Assembly (NCBI GenBank): GCA_009377445.1
Contig: WHUA01000006.1
Location: 1-64,000, forward strand
Length of the DNA stretch: 64,000 bases
Source of the DNA: Alphaproteobacteria bacterium
Lineage (GTDB): Bacteria; Pseudomonadota; Alphaproteobacteria; UBA8366
Direction of reading: 5' to 3'
Below, in pieces: positions 18,730 through 29,165 of the stretch (within the stretch, counting starts at the first letter, position 1; every line of letters begins with the position of its first letter). The position numbers were made by a program, and so were the translations under genes. Under the pieces are notes generated by a model. It saw nothing but the letters and a program-made list of their open reading frames with translations. It was not told where the DNA came from and made no database searches.

Positions 18730-19045
18730 GCTGTGTCTCTCCTACTGATATTCGCACCGGTTGACCTCCGTTGATGGGATTGGTGTTTGGAGGTCTCGGG
18801 GTGTCGATTACGCGCCAAGTAGCGCCGCGGCAGATAGAAGTAATTGATCCACTTTTATGTCTGCCATTGCGCCACAGCGTTCGACCGACCCTCCTGTAGC
18901 CCGGCGATCCTTCCGGCACCAACGTGTCGGTTCTCCGCCCGGCCTAAGAACATCCGGCGGTCGAAAAACTGGAACATTCTCTTCTCCTGCCGGACGATTT
19001 GATCGCTTCCTACAACCTCATTAGACCGCGCAGTAAGGTGGGGCA

Positions 19046-19059
19046 TTGATTTTAATCAA
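19046..19059. promoter_or_regulatory. FNR/FixK-type operator (anaerobox)
   Basis: TTGATTTTAATCAA is a perfect match to the palindrome TTGAT-N4-ATCAA recognised by FNR, FixK and related Crp/Fnr regulators. It lies 251 bp before the tkt start codon. This suggests oxygen-responsive control of the operon or of the divergent AhpD-like gene. Confidence 0.62.
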
Positions 19060-19164
19060 CGGTCGCTCGGAACCTGGAGGATCCCGCTGCGGGCGGGCGA
19101 GTGCGCCTCATCTTCCGTCGGCAGCGCCTGGTTGTCAGTTAGTCGCCACGTTTCGAAACGGCGC

Positions 19165-19189
19165 GGAACTAAGCATGTGGCGTGGTGTT
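19165..19189 (+). promoter_or_regulatory. EcfG-like promoter upstream of tkt
   Basis: GGAAC, 16 bases, TGTT on the plus strand: one mismatch (C to T) from the EcfG consensus. It is about 120 bp before the tkt ATG and in the right direction. Two perfect sites of the same type occur elsewhere in the window, which raises its plausibility. Confidence 0.4.
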
Positions 19190-19309
19190 CATCCTACGGA
19201 GCGGTGTCAACCGTCATCGGCTGGGCGGCGTCCCCATATGCTGGAGAGCGGCCCACTGGATGACTTAAAAACCGGAGGGTGCGCCCGCTTCGGAAGGGTT
19301 TGGAGAGCG

Positions 19310-21382
19310 ATGGCCATTCAGCCGTCGATCGATACGCTTTGCATCAACACCATCCGCACCTTGTCGATGGATGCCGTACAGCAGGCCGATTCCGGCCATC
19401 CCGGCACACCGATGGCATTGGCGCCGGTTGTATATACGCTGTGGCAGCGTTTCCTGCGCTTCGATCCGGAGGATCCGATCTGGCCGAACAGGGACCGGTT
19501 CGTTCTATCCAATGGACACGCCTCGATGCTGCTGTATGCGATGCTGCATCTTACCGGCGTGAAGGCGGTCAACGACGACTACGAACGCCTTGGCGAGCTC
19601 TCCGTTACGCTCGACGATATTAAACATTTTCGGCAGCTCGACAGTAAGTGTCCGGGACACCCGGAATATCGCCTGACCTCGGGAGTCGAGACGACCACCG
19701 GGCCGCTGGGCCAGGGCTGCGCCACAAGTGTCGGCATGGCGATCGCAGGGCGGTGGCTCGCGCTGCATTTCAACCGGCCCGATTTCGCGATGTTCGACTA
19801 CGATGTTTACGCGTTGTGCGGCGACGGCGACATGATGGAGGGCGTATCGAGTGAAGCGGCCTCGCTCGCCGGCCATCTGGCGCTCGGCAACCTATGTTGG
19901 ATCTATGACAGCAATCGGGTGACCATAGAAGGGTACACGGATCTTGCCTTTGGCGACGATGTCGCGGCGCGTTTCCTCGCCTATGGCTGGAACGTGCGGC
20001 GGGTTGGAGACGCGAACGATATCGAGCGGCTCGCCCAGGCGATCGAGACGTTCCGGCGCACGCAGGACACGCCGACACTCGTCATCGTCGAAAGCCATAT
20101 CGGCTATGGCGCCCCCCACAAGCACGACACCAGTGCTGCACATGGCGAGCCGCTCGGCGAGGAGGAGGTCCGCCTGACCAAGCGCTACTATGGCTGGCCC
20201 GAGGACTCCAGCTTCCTTGTGCCGGACGGCGTGCGCGATCATTTCGACGCCGGTGTCGGCCAGCGCGGCCGGCAGCTTCGCGAGGGATGGTTTGCCCGGC
20301 TCCGCGCTTACCGAACCAAGCATTCGGACCTGGCTGACCAACTCGATCGCATGCAGAAGCGCGAGTTGCCAGATGGCTGGGACGCAGACATTCCCGTCTT
20401 CCCGGCCGATGCACGGGGCCACGCAAGCCGAGATTCTTCCGGCAAGGTCCTGAACTCCATTGCGCCCCGCTATCCATGGCTGATCGGCGGCTCGGCCGAC
20501 CTTGCGCCCTCGACGAAGACACGCTTGACGTTCGAGGGAGCCGGCGACCTGGAAGCGGACAACCCTTCAGGACGCAATCTCCATTTCGGTGTGCGCGAGC
20601 ACGCCATGGGCGCGATCCTCAACGGACTTGCGCTGTCCAAGATCCGCGCTTACGGGTCGAGCTTCCTCATCTTCTCCGACTACATGAAGCCGCCGATCCG
20701 CCTGAGCGCGCTGATGGAAGTCCCGGTCATCTATGTGTTCACCCACGATTCGATCGGTGTCGGTGAGGATGGTCCGACTCATCAGCCGGTGGAGCAGCTC
20801 CTCGCCCTGCGCAGCATTCCGGGCCTCATCACGATCCGCCCGGCCGACGCCAACGAGGTCGCCGAAGCGTGGCGCGTCGTCATCGGACTCAAGCATCAGC
20901 CCGCCGGCCTCGTGCTGAGTCGTCAACCGCTGCCGACTATCGAGCGGACGCGCTATGCGTCGGCTGCAGGCGTCAGCCGCGGCGCTTATATCCTTGCCGA
21001 TGCGAAGAATGCCAAGCCGGCGGTGGTTCTGATTGGAACTGGCAGCGAGGTGGCGCTCTGCATCAAGGCATACGAGGAGCTCGCGCAGGAAGGCATTCCG
21101 GCACGCGTCGTCAGCATGCCGTCTTGGGAACTGTTCGAGCTGCAGGATCAGACGTATCGTGACCGTGTCCTTCCGCCCGACGTCACGGCGCGCGTTTCGG
21201 TCGAAATGGGATCCACAATCGGTTGGGATCGCTATGTAGGTGCGACCGGCGCAAAAATCGGCATGCACACCTTCGGCTCCTCGGCGCCGCTCAAGGATCT
21301 GCTCAAGCTTTTCGGCTTTACGCCGGAAAAAGTGGTCGATGCGGCGAAGCAGCAAATTGCGAACGACAAGGACGCGCGATAA
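19310..21382 (+). CDS. tkt: Transketolase
   Basis: 690 residues, the usual length. It moves two-carbon ketol units between sugar phosphates with thiamine diphosphate. Visible features are 'QQADSGHPGTPM' (cofactor/substrate), 'GPLGQGCATSVGMAIA', the thiamine diphosphate motif 'CGDGDMMEGVSSEAASLAGH', and the pyrimidine-domain stretch 'HDSIGVGEDGPTHQPVEQL'. ATG at 19310 follows GGAGAG. The stop codon overlaps the next start (TAATG), so tkt leads a translationally coupled operon. Confidence 0.96.
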   Translation: MAIQPSIDTLCINTIRTLSMDAVQQADSGHPGTPMALAPVVYTLWQRFLRFDPEDPIWPNRDRFVLSNGHASMLLYAMLHLTGVKAVNDDYERLGELSVTLDDIKHFRQLDSKCPGHPEYRLTSGVETTTGPLGQGCATSVGMAIAGRWLALHFNRPDFAMFDYDVYALCGDGDMMEGVSSEAASLAGHLALGNLCWIYDSNRVTIEGYTDLAFGDDVAARFLAYGWNVRRVGDANDIERLAQAIETFRRTQDTPTLVIVESHIGYGAPHKHDTSAAHGEPLGEEEVRLTKRYYGWPEDSSFLVPDGVRDHFDAGVGQRGRQLREGWFARLRAYRTKHSDLADQLDRMQKRELPDGWDADIPVFPADARGHASRDSSGKVLNSIAPRYPWLIGGSADLAPSTKTRLTFEGAGDLEADNPSGRNLHFGVREHAMGAILNGLALSKIRAYGSSFLIFSDYMKPPIRLSALMEVPVIYVFTHDSIGVGEDGPTHQPVEQLLALRSIPGLITIRPADANEVAEAWRVVIGLKHQPAGLVLSRQPLPTIERTRYASAAGVSRGAYILADAKNAKPAVVLIGTGSEVALCIKAYEELAQEGIPARVVSMPSWELFELQDQTYRDRVLPPDVTARVSVEMGSTIGWDRYVGATGAKIGMHTFGSSAPLKDLLKLFGFTPEKVVDAAKQQIANDKDAR

Positions 21383-24252
21383 TGAAGTCGGAACACGGAA
21401 GGAAAGCCGGTACAAATCCACTCGAATCCCTGCACGACGCGGGCCAAGCTGTATGGCTCGACTTCCTCGCACGGCGATTTATCGCCGAAGGCGACTTGAA
21501 GAAACTCGTCGAACAGGACGGGCTCACGGGGATCACCTCCAATCCTTCGATTTTTGAAAAGGCGATCGGCGGCAGCACCGACTACGACGATTCGCTGAAG
21601 GATGCGGAACGGCAGCGCGATTTTGGGATCATGGCGCTTTATGAGCGGTTTGCCGTCGAAGACATTCGACACGCCGCCGACATTCTGCGCCCGGTCTACG
21701 AGGCGACAAGCCGCGCGGACGGTTATGTAAGCCTCGAAGTCTCTCCCTATCTGGCGATGGACACAGAGGCTACGATTGTCGAGGCGCGGCGGCTATGGAA
21801 GACAGTTGACCGCGACAACGCGATGATCAAGGTGCCGGCGACAAATGCGGGCTTGCCGGCAATCCGTCGTCTCATCGGGGAGGGGGTCAACGTCAACATC
21901 ACCCTGCTGTTCTCGCAGCAGGTCTACGAGGAAGTTGCCGAAGCGTATTTCGCTGGACTTGAGCATCTTATCAGGCAAGGCGGTCATCCCGCCAGGGTTG
22001 CAAGCGTAGCTAGCTTCTTCGTCAGTCGAATTGATGTGGTAATCGATAAGATAATCGAGGAATGTCTTCGCCAGACGACGGATGCCGGCAAGCGCGAAGC
22101 GCTTTCCAAACTTCGCGGAAAGGTCGCGATCGCCAACGCCAAGCTCGCGTTTCAACGTTACAAACGGCTGTTCTCGGGCGTGCGTTGGGAGCAGCTGCGG
22201 TCGAACGGCGCCCGCGTGCAGCGTTTGCTTTGGGCGAGCACAGGCACGAAGAACCCGGCGTACAGCGATGTGCTCTATGTCGAGGAGCTGATCGCTGCCG
22301 ACACGGTCAACACGATGCCGCCGGCGACAATGGATGCCTTCCGTGACCATGGGCGCGTGCGCCCAAGCCTCGAGGAGCATGTCGAACAAGCCGAACAGAT
22401 CATGTCGACGCTCGAAAGGTCGGGGATCTCGATCGAAGGGGCGACGACGCAGCTGGTCGAGAACGGCGTCCAGCTCTTCGCCGACGCATTCGACAAGTTG
22501 CTCGGTACGGTCGCCCGCAAGCGCGCGGCCGTGCTCGGCGACAAGCTAAACGGACAAAGTTACACGCTTCCGACGGCGCTCGAGACGGCGGTCGCCGCTT
22601 CGCTCGAATCCTGGCGCCGTGACGGCAAGGTGCGGCGCCTTTGGGCCGGCGACGCGGGCCTGTGGACCGGGGCCGACGAACCGGAGTGGCTCGGTTGGCT
22701 CGACATCGTCGAGGAGCAGTGCGAACAGGCGCACGGCCTTGAAACCTTGGCGGAAGGCATACGGCGGCAAGGCTTCGACCATATGGTTCTGCTCGGCATG
22801 GGAGGATCGAGCCTCGGACCCGAGGTGCTGGCAAAGACGTTCGGCCGTCAGCCGGGCTGGCCCGAGCTGCTTGTGCTCGATTCGACCGATCCGGCCCAAA
22901 TTGGATCCGTGGAAAGCAAGATCGACCCCGCCCGGACCCTCTTCATCGTTTCGAGCAAGTCCGGCACGACGCTGGAGCCCAATATACTGAAACAATATTT
23001 CTTCGAGCGTGCGAAGGAGATCGTCGGCGACCGGGCGGGATCGTGCTTCATGGCCATCACCGACCGTGGCTCGCCGCTGCAGGAGGCCGCTAAGCGCGAC
23101 CGGTTCGCGCATGTCGCGTTCGGTAAAGCAACTATCGGTGGCCGGTATTCCGTGCTGTCGAATTTCGGGATGGCGCCGGCCGCAGCGATGGGGCTCGACG
23201 TCGGTAGGTTGCTCGACGCTTCGCAGGAGATGGTACGCTCCTGCGCCGCTGGTGTGCCGCCGTCCGAGAATCCGGGCGTTGCGCTCGGGACGGTCATGGC
23301 CGTGTCTGCAGAAGCCGGACGAGACAAAGTCACCATCGTCGCCTCGCCCGGCATCGCAGATTTTGGAGCATGGCTCGAACAACTCCTCGCCGAATCGACT
23401 GGCAAGCGCGGAAATGGGCTTATTCCGGTCGACTCCGAGCCTTTGGGCGCGCCCGATGCCTACGGCACGGATCGCCTATTCGTTTATATGCGGCTGACGG
23501 CGGAAGCCGATCGAAAACAAGACGAGTCCATCGCAGCGCTGGAGGAAGCGGGTCATCCGGTGGTGCGCATCGCCGTCGCAGATCGCTACCAGATCGGACA
23601 GGAATTTTTCCGCTGGGAGATTGCAACGGCGGTCGCAAGCGCTCTTCTCGGGATCAATCCATTCGACCAGCCCGACGTCGAAGCAAGCAAGGAAAAGACC
23701 CGAGAGCTCACCGCTGCATACGAGAAAAGCGGCAAGATTCCGCCGGAAACACCTCCGGTCAATGAGCGGGCCCTGGCGCTTTTTACGGACGAGAAAAACA
23801 AGAAATCTCTCGGGAGAATCGGCACGGTCGTCGAATGCCTCGCGGCGCACTTCGAGCGTATCCGTCCTGACGACTATTGTGCCCTTCTCGCCTATATCGA
23901 GCGCAACGAGCTTCACAGCAACGCACTCCAGGAGATCCGTGTCATGATCCGCGACCGAAAGCGCGTGGCCACCTGCGTCGGCTTCGGACCGCGTTTTCTG
24001 CATTCGACGGGCCAAGCCTACAAGGGCGGTCCGAACACCGGTGTGTTCCTGCAGATTACCGCCGACGACGCCAACGATCTCGATGTGCCGGGCCACAAAT
24101 ACAGCTTCGGCGTCGTCAAGGCCGCGCAAGCGCGGGGCGATTTTGACGCGCTGGCCGCGCGTGGTCGGCGATTGCTGCGCGTACACCTCGGCGCCGATGT
24201 GGCGGCGGGATTGACCATGCTCGGGGACGCCGTACGACGGGCTCTTGACTGA
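21382..24252 (+). CDS. tal-pgi: Bifunctional transaldolase / glucose-6-phosphate isomerase
   Basis: 956 residues formed by two enzymes in one chain. Residues 1 to about 375 are a transaldolase ('GLTGITSNPSIFEKAI', Schiff-base Lys150 in 'AMIKVPATN'). From about 390 onward is a phosphoglucose isomerase ('LGMGGSSLGPEVL', 'FIVSSKSGTTLEPNI', and 'HSTGQAYKGGPNTGVFLQIT' near the end). Such fusions are known in acetic acid bacteria and other alphaproteobacteria. The fusion links the non-oxidative pentose phosphate branch to glucose-6-phosphate recycling. The start overlaps the tkt stop by one base. Confidence 0.95.
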   Translation: MKSEHGRKAGTNPLESLHDAGQAVWLDFLARRFIAEGDLKKLVEQDGLTGITSNPSIFEKAIGGSTDYDDSLKDAERQRDFGIMALYERFAVEDIRHAADILRPVYEATSRADGYVSLEVSPYLAMDTEATIVEARRLWKTVDRDNAMIKVPATNAGLPAIRRLIGEGVNVNITLLFSQQVYEEVAEAYFAGLEHLIRQGGHPARVASVASFFVSRIDVVIDKIIEECLRQTTDAGKREALSKLRGKVAIANAKLAFQRYKRLFSGVRWEQLRSNGARVQRLLWASTGTKNPAYSDVLYVEELIAADTVNTMPPATMDAFRDHGRVRPSLEEHVEQAEQIMSTLERSGISIEGATTQLVENGVQLFADAFDKLLGTVARKRAAVLGDKLNGQSYTLPTALETAVAASLESWRRDGKVRRLWAGDAGLWTGADEPEWLGWLDIVEEQCEQAHGLETLAEGIRRQGFDHMVLLGMGGSSLGPEVLAKTFGRQPGWPELLVLDSTDPAQIGSVESKIDPARTLFIVSSKSGTTLEPNILKQYFFERAKEIVGDRAGSCFMAITDRGSPLQEAAKRDRFAHVAFGKATIGGRYSVLSNFGMAPAAAMGLDVGRLLDASQEMVRSCAAGVPPSENPGVALGTVMAVSAEAGRDKVTIVASPGIADFGAWLEQLLAESTGKRGNGLIPVDSEPLGAPDAYGTDRLFVYMRLTAEADRKQDESIAALEEAGHPVVRIAVADRYQIGQEFFRWEIATAVASALLGINPFDQPDVEASKEKTRELTAAYEKSGKIPPETPPVNERALALFTDEKNKKSLGRIGTVVECLAAHFERIRPDDYCALLAYIERNELHSNALQEIRVMIRDRKRVATCVGFGPRFLHSTGQAYKGGPNTGVFLQITADDANDLDVPGHKYSFGVVKAAQARGDFDALAARGRRLLRVHLGADVAAGLTMLGDAVRRALD

Positions 24253-24279
24253 AGAAACGATCTTAAAAGGAAAGACGAG

Positions 24280-25263
24280 ATGCAGCTTGGCGTGATCGGC
24301 CTTGGACGCATGGGAGGCAACATCGTTCGCCGCCTGACTCAAAAGGGTCACCAATGCGTGGTGTTCGACCAAAATCCGGCAGCAATTGAGGCGCTCGTGG
24401 GACAGGAGACGACGGGCGCCAACGATCTCGAACAACTCGTCACGCGGCTCCAAAAGCCGCGAGCCGTGTGGGTTATGTTGCCCGCGGGCGAGATTACCGA
24501 GCGCACGGTAACCCGGCTCGGCGCACTGTTGGGGACGGGCGACGTCATCATCGATGGCGGCAATTCCTTCTACAAAGACGATATCCGCCGCGCGCAGGCG
24601 CTCAAAGCGAAAGGTATACGCTACATCGATTGCGGCACCAGCGGCGGTGTTTGGGGGCTTGAGCGTGGGTATTGCCTGATGATAGGCGGCGACGGAGAGA
24701 CGATCGAGCGCCTCGATCCGATCTTCCGGGCTTTGTCTCCCGGCGCAGGCGACATACCCGCCACGCCCGGTCGCAAAGGTCGCGATCCGCGTGTGGAGCA
24801 CGGCTATGTCCATTGCGGCCCAAACGGCGCCGGACGCTTCGTCAAGATGATCCATAACGGCATCGAGTACGGCCTGATGCAGGCCTATGCCGAGGGATTC
24901 GATATCCTCCGCAACGCTGATTCAGAGATGCTCCCGGAGGCGCAGCGGTACGGCTTCGACCTGCCCGACATTGCCGAGGTCTGGCGCCGTGGTAGCGTCA
25001 TCGGCTCCTGGCTTTTGGACCTCACGGCGACGGCATTGGCGGAAGACCCGAAGCTCTCGGGGTATTCCGGCTTCGTCGAAGACTCCGGCGAAGGCCGATG
25101 GACAGTCATGGCCGCCATTGAAGAGGCCGTGCCATCGAACGTGCTCTCCGCAGCGCTGTATGCTCGCTTCCGATCGCGCGAAGAGCAGAGATTCGCCGAC
25201 AAGCTGCTCTCCGCTATGCGAAACAAGTTCGGGGGCCATGTCGAGCCCGAAGCGGGGGAGTGA
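24280..25263 (+). CDS. gnd: 6-phosphogluconate dehydrogenase, decarboxylating, short form
   Basis: 327 residues, the short GntZ/YqeC-type rather than the 470-residue classical form. It has the dinucleotide fold '[19 protein letters not shown]', the substrate motif '[11 protein letters not shown]', '[21 protein letters not shown]' and the catalytic Lys/Asn region '[19 protein letters not shown]'. It converts 6-phosphogluconate to ribulose-5-phosphate with release of CO2; the short form is commonly NAD-dependent. AAAAGGAAAGACGAG before the ATG is a good ribosome site. The zwf gene begins one base after its stop. Confidence 0.94.
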   Translation: MQLGVIGLGRMGGNIVRRLTQKGHQCVVFDQNPAAIEALVGQETTGANDLEQLVTRLQKPRAVWVMLPAGEITERTVTRLGALLGTGDVIIDGGNSFYKDDIRRAQALKAKGIRYIDCGTSGGVWGLERGYCLMIGGDGETIERLDPIFRALSPGAGDIPATPGRKGRDPRVEHGYVHCGPNGAGRFVKMIHNGIEYGLMQAYAEGFDILRNADSEMLPEAQRYGFDLPDIAEVWRRGSVIGSWLLDLTATALAEDPKLSGYSGFVEDSGEGRWTVMAAIEEAVPSNVLSAALYARFRSREEQRFADKLLSAMRNKFGGHVEPEAGE

Positions 25264-25264
25264 A

Positions 25265-26830
25265 ATGACCCCGCGGACGCAGCCGGCGGCGCCGCCTTGT
25301 ATCCTCGTCATCTTCGGGGTCGCAGGGGATCTCACCAGGCGCCTGCTCTTACCGGCGCTCTACAATCTTCGGCGTGCAAACCTTCTACCGGAGGATTTCG
25401 CGCTGATCGGCGTCGCTCGGAGCGACAAAGACGACGCGACATTCCGCGACGACCTCGGTGACAGCCTCCGTGAGTTCAGCCTTGGCGAAGTGGTGGCCAG
25501 TGATTGGGACTGGCTCGCCGAGCGAATGTCTTACCTTCAGGGTGAGTTCGACGATCCGACGGTCTATGAGAGACTTACTCAACGTCTGGCCAAGGTCCGC
25601 GAGGAGCATCATACCGGCGGCAATTGCCTGTTCTATCTCGCAACGCCTCCACAAGCGTTTCCTAAAATCGTGCGGCGGCTTGGCGACGCGGACCTCGTCA
25701 AAGAGGACGATGGGCGATGGCGGAGGGTCATCATCGAGAAGCCGTTCGGCACGGATCTCCGCTCGGCGCAGGCGCTCAACCTCGAGCTCCTCAGCGTGCT
25801 CGCCGAGCACCAGATTTACCGCATCGACCACTATCTCGGAAAGGAGACGGTCCAGAACATTATGGTATTCCGGTTCGCAAACGGCATCTTCGAACCGCTG
25901 TGGAATCGGAATCACATCGACCACGTACAAATCACCGTCGCGGAGACGGTCGGCGTCGAGCGACGCGGCAAGTTCTACGAGGAGACGGGCGCGCTGCGCG
26001 ACATGGTGCCCAATCACCTCTTCCAGCTCCTTACGTTCATCGCGATGGAGCCACCGACCTGTTTCGCCGCCGACGCCGTGCGCGCAGAGAAGTGCAAGGT
26101 TCTGGACGCAATCCATGACTTTGGCTCGCAGGATGTGCGCCAAAACGTCGTACGCGGCCAATACGATGCCGGTGCGCTCGGCGGTACGGCGGTCGGTCCG
26201 TATCGAAAAGCCTCCAATGTTGCGCCGGACTCCACGACCGAGACGTATGTCGCGCTCAAGCTGATGATTGACAACTGGCGCTGGGCCGGCGTGCCCTTCT
26301 ATCTGCGCACTGGCAAGGCGCTCGCCAGGCGCCGCACGGAAGTCGTCATCCAGTTCAAGCAAGCGCCGGCCGCCCTGTTTCGCGACACGCCGGTCGAGCG
26401 GCTCACCGCCAACGATTTGATCCTGCATATCCAGCCCGAGGAGGGGGTAACGCTGCGCTTCGGCGCGAAAATCCCAGGACCGAGCGTGCGCATGGGCAGC
26501 GTCGAGATGAAGTTCGACTATCGGGACTATTTCAAGGCTGCGCCGAACACCGGCTATGAGACATTGATCTACGACTGCATGACCGGCGACGCAACATTGT
26601 TCAAGCGCGCCGACTGCATTGAGGCCGGGTGGCGGGTGGTGCAGCCTGTGCTCGACGCCTGGTCGGAAGACGGCGTGGCTGGACTGCTGATTTACCCGGC
26701 GGGAAGCGCGGGACCGGGCGAGGCTGACGCTCTCCTGGCGCGCGACGGCCGACGCTGGCGTATCCTCGGCGGCAGCGATGGAAATCGCGTTGCATCCGAG
26801 CGGTCGAACATCAGCGCCGAGAGCGGGTGA
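25265..26830 (+). CDS. zwf: Glucose-6-phosphate 1-dehydrogenase
   Basis: 521 residues. The first step of the oxidative pentose phosphate branch: glucose-6-phosphate to 6-phosphogluconolactone with NAD(P) reduction. It shows the nucleotide motif '[16 protein letters not shown]', the catalytic '[14 protein letters not shown]', and '[19 protein letters not shown]'. I chose ATG 25265, immediately after the gnd stop and matching the family start; the frame extends further upstream inside gnd. Confidence 0.95.
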   Translation: MTPRTQPAAPPCILVIFGVAGDLTRRLLLPALYNLRRANLLPEDFALIGVARSDKDDATFRDDLGDSLREFSLGEVVASDWDWLAERMSYLQGEFDDPTVYERLTQRLAKVREEHHTGGNCLFYLATPPQAFPKIVRRLGDADLVKEDDGRWRRVIIEKPFGTDLRSAQALNLELLSVLAEHQIYRIDHYLGKETVQNIMVFRFANGIFEPLWNRNHIDHVQITVAETVGVERRGKFYEETGALRDMVPNHLFQLLTFIAMEPPTCFAADAVRAEKCKVLDAIHDFGSQDVRQNVVRGQYDAGALGGTAVGPYRKASNVAPDSTTETYVALKLMIDNWRWAGVPFYLRTGKALARRRTEVVIQFKQAPAALFRDTPVERLTANDLILHIQPEEGVTLRFGAKIPGPSVRMGSVEMKFDYRDYFKAAPNTGYETLIYDCMTGDATLFKRADCIEAGWRVVQPVLDAWSEDGVAGLLIYPAGSAGPGEADALLARDGRRWRILGGSDGNRVASERSNISAESG

Positions 26831-26836
26831 CACTGA

Positions 26837-27688
26837 GTGGAAAAGCAGGAGCGAAGCGGAGCGAAGGTGTCGTTGCTCATCGCCGATGTTGATGGCTCGC
26901 TCGTCACAGAGGACAAGGTTTTGACTATGCGCGCTCAGGCGGCGGTGAAAGCGCTGGATACGGCGGGTATCGCCTTCGCCATAACCAGTGGCCGGCCGCC
27001 GCGGGGCATGGCCATGCTGATCGAGCCGCTGGCGCTGCGGACGCCGGTCGCCGCCTTCAATGGCGGTGTCTTCGTAAAGCCGGACATGACGATCATCACG
27101 GAGCATCTTCTTTCCGCCGATATCGCAAGAAGAACAGTCGAGCTTATCCTCCATCACGAAATGGACGTATGGGTCTATAGCGGCAAGGAGTGGTTCGTGC
27201 GTAACTCGGAGGCCCCGCATGTCTCGCGCGAGCAGTGGACCGTCAAGTTCCCGCCGACCGTCACCGGCGACATCGGGAAGGTTCTCGATAGGGCGGTCAA
27301 GATCGTCGGCGTGAGCGACGCTCTCGACGTGGTGGCGCGTTGCGAAAAAGCTGCTGAAGATGCGCTCGGAGCGCGGGCTTCGGCGGCCCGGTCGCAGCCT
27401 TATTACCTCGACGTCACTCACCGCGACGCCAACAAGGGAGCCGTCGTTACCGCTCTCTGTGAATTTCTGTCCATTCCATGCGCAGAGGTGGCCACCATCG
27501 GCGATATGCCGAACGATGTCCTCATGTTCCGCAAGAGCGGCGTGAGCATCGCGATGGGCAATGCCGCTTCCGACGTTCAGGAGCAGGCCGACTTCGTCAC
27601 CGCTTCCTACAAGGACGAGGGCTTCGCCAAGGCGGTGGAGCAATTCATCCTGCCCCGCGTTGCTCCGCCCCGGCCGCGGGCGAGATGA
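26837..27688 (+). CDS. Cof-type HAD hydrolase (sugar-phosphatase-like)
   Basis: 283 residues, GTG start, 6 bp after zwf. HAD-IIB motifs: 'LLIADVDGSLVTEDKVL' (nucleophile Asp), 'ITSGRPPRGM' (motif II), then a cap domain, a Lys in 'THRDANKGAVVTAL' (motif III) and 'VATIGDMPNDVLMF' (motif IV). Such enzymes dephosphorylate sugar phosphates. Position between zwf and rpe suggests overflow removal or repair of a pentose phosphate intermediate; the substrate is unknown. Its stop overlaps the rpe ATG (ATGA). Confidence 0.88.
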   Translation: MEKQERSGAKVSLLIADVDGSLVTEDKVLTMRAQAAVKALDTAGIAFAITSGRPPRGMAMLIEPLALRTPVAAFNGGVFVKPDMTIITEHLLSADIARRTVELILHHEMDVWVYSGKEWFVRNSEAPHVSREQWTVKFPPTVTGDIGKVLDRAVKIVGVSDALDVVARCEKAAEDALGARASAARSQPYYLDVTHRDANKGAVVTALCEFLSIPCAEVATIGDMPNDVLMFRKSGVSIAMGNAASDVQEQADFVTASYKDEGFAKAVEQFILPRVAPPRPRAR

Positions 27689-28359
27689 GGCGGCTCGTTG
27701 TCGCTCCCTCGATACTCGCTGCAGATTTCCGGCGGCTCGGCGAGGAAGTGCGTGCCGTCGATCAAGTGGGTGCGGACTGGATTCATGTCGACGTCATGGA
27801 CGGCCGGTTCGTGCCGAACATCTCATTCGGTCCGATAATTGTCGAGGCGGTGCGTCGTTCAACCGCGAAGCCGCTCAACGTGCATCTTATGATTGTCGAG
27901 CCGGAGCGCCACATCGCCGAGCTCGCTCGGGCGGGGGCCGACCATCTCCTCGTTCAGGTCGAGCCTTCCTCGACGATCCACCTGCACCGCGTGCTCTCCG
28001 GTATTCGCGAGCTCGGCAAGAAGGCCGGCGCGGTGCTAGATCCGGCTACCCCGATCGCCTTCGTCGAGTACGTGCTCCATCTCTGCGATGTGGTCCTCGT
28101 CATGACGGTCGTCCCGGGTTTCGGCGGACAGGCGTTTTTGCCCGAGATGTTGCCGAAGGTCCGCGATCTCCGCCGGCTATGTGACGCGAAGGGCGTCCAT
28201 CCCTGGATCGAGGTCGACGGTGGGCAGAATGCCGAGAATGCCGGCCTGGCAGTCGAAGCCGGCGCAGACGCGATCGTCGCGGGGTCCGCGATATTCGGTT
28301 CGGATGACTATGCGGCGTCAATAGCGCGAATTCGAGACAACGCACAACATGGGATGTAG
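27685..28359 (+). CDS. rpe: Ribulose-phosphate 3-epimerase
   Basis: 224 residues. It interconverts ribulose-5-phosphate and xylulose-5-phosphate. TIM-barrel motifs are clear: 'APSILAADFRRLGEEV', the metal/acid site 'WIHVDVMDGRFVPNISFGP', 'LNVHLMIVEP', 'VLVMTVVPGFGGQAF', 'WIEVDGGQN' and 'GSAIFGSDD'. The start is set by the ATGA overlap with the HAD gene. Confidence 0.95.
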   Translation: MRRLVVAPSILAADFRRLGEEVRAVDQVGADWIHVDVMDGRFVPNISFGPIIVEAVRRSTAKPLNVHLMIVEPERHIAELARAGADHLLVQVEPSSTIHLHRVLSGIRELGKKAGAVLDPATPIAFVEYVLHLCDVVLVMTVVPGFGGQAFLPEMLPKVRDLRRLCDAKGVHPWIEVDGGQNAENAGLAVEAGADAIVAGSAIFGSDDYAASIARIRDNAQHGM

Positions 28360-28363
28360 CCCA

Positions 28364-29095
28364 ATGAGTAAAGCCGCTGGGTCGGCCGACAGTAAAACCT
28401 TTGAGAGCTTCGCAGCGCTTGGGGGCAAGGTCGCCGAATGGCTGTGCGCCCTCGCGGAGGCGAGCGATCGCGATTTCGCTGTTTGCCTGGCGGGTGGCTC
28501 TACGCCGCAAGGTCTTTATACATGTCTTGCCGAGCCGGCCATCGCGTCACGCTTTCCGTGGAACCGCGTTCATTGGTTCTGGGGTGACGAGCGCTTCGTG
28601 CCGCATGACGATTCGGACAGCAATTATCGGATGGCACACGATGCGTTTCTTTCGCAAGTTCCTGTCCCCGGCGGGAACATTCATCCGATCCCGACGGAGA
28701 ACTTGTCGCCGGAGCAAGCCGCCGCCGCGTATGAAACAACGCTGAAACGCTTCTATGGGGCGGAAAGACCGCATTCGGGACGCCCGATCTTCGACGTGAC
28801 ATTTCTCGGCATCGGAGAGGATGGGCACACCGCCTCGTTGTTCCCGGGTCACCCTGCGCTCAAGGAGGAGCGGCGCTGGGTACTTGCCGTCCTCGGCGCA
28901 ATGCCCGAGGCGCGCATTACATTGACCTATCCTGTGCTCAACAGCAGTCGCGACCTTGCCTTCCTGGTCGCCGGCGAGGGCAAAATGAAAATTCTTGCGC
29001 GAGCCAAAGCGGGAGATCCGAATATACCCGCGGCCCGCGTCCGACCGGCCGGCCGCCTTCACTGGTTTGCCGATCGTGCCGCCGCGCCGGAATGA
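28364..29095 (+). CDS. pgl: 6-phosphogluconolactonase
   Basis: 243 residues of the DevB/SOL type. It hydrolyses 6-phosphogluconolactone made by Zwf. Motifs: 'FAVCLAGGSTPQGLYTCL', 'VHWFWGDERFVPHDDSDSNY' and 'LGIGEDGHTASLFPGHPAL' (catalytic His). ATG 28364 is 4 bp after the rpe stop; an in-frame ATG at 28349 inside rpe is less likely. Confidence 0.93.
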   Translation: MSKAAGSADSKTFESFAALGGKVAEWLCALAEASDRDFAVCLAGGSTPQGLYTCLAEPAIASRFPWNRVHWFWGDERFVPHDDSDSNYRMAHDAFLSQVPVPGGNIHPIPTENLSPEQAAAAYETTLKRFYGAERPHSGRPIFDVTFLGIGEDGHTASLFPGHPALKEERRWVLAVLGAMPEARITLTYPVLNSSRDLAFLVAGEGKMKILARAKAGDPNIPAARVRPAGRLHWFADRAAAPE

Positions 29096-29165
29096 CGGCG
29101 TGCACGCCGTGCGGCAGACGCGCCGGCGAAGGGAGCGCATCGCGCTGCTTTCCAGCAGGAGCTGA

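Larger units (their letters stand above)
18730..19309. promoter_or_regulatory. Divergent control region of the pentose phosphate operon
   Basis: 580 bp without a supportable gene between the AhpD-like gene and tkt. It contains a perfect FNR/FixK-type box at 19046-19059 and an EcfG-like promoter at 19165-19189. Open frames running through it have no homology. Confidence 0.5.

Noticed and set aside
25385..27643. 752-residue minus-strand frame across zwf and the HAD gene
   Set aside because: Spans two well-supported genes on the other strand and shows shadow composition.
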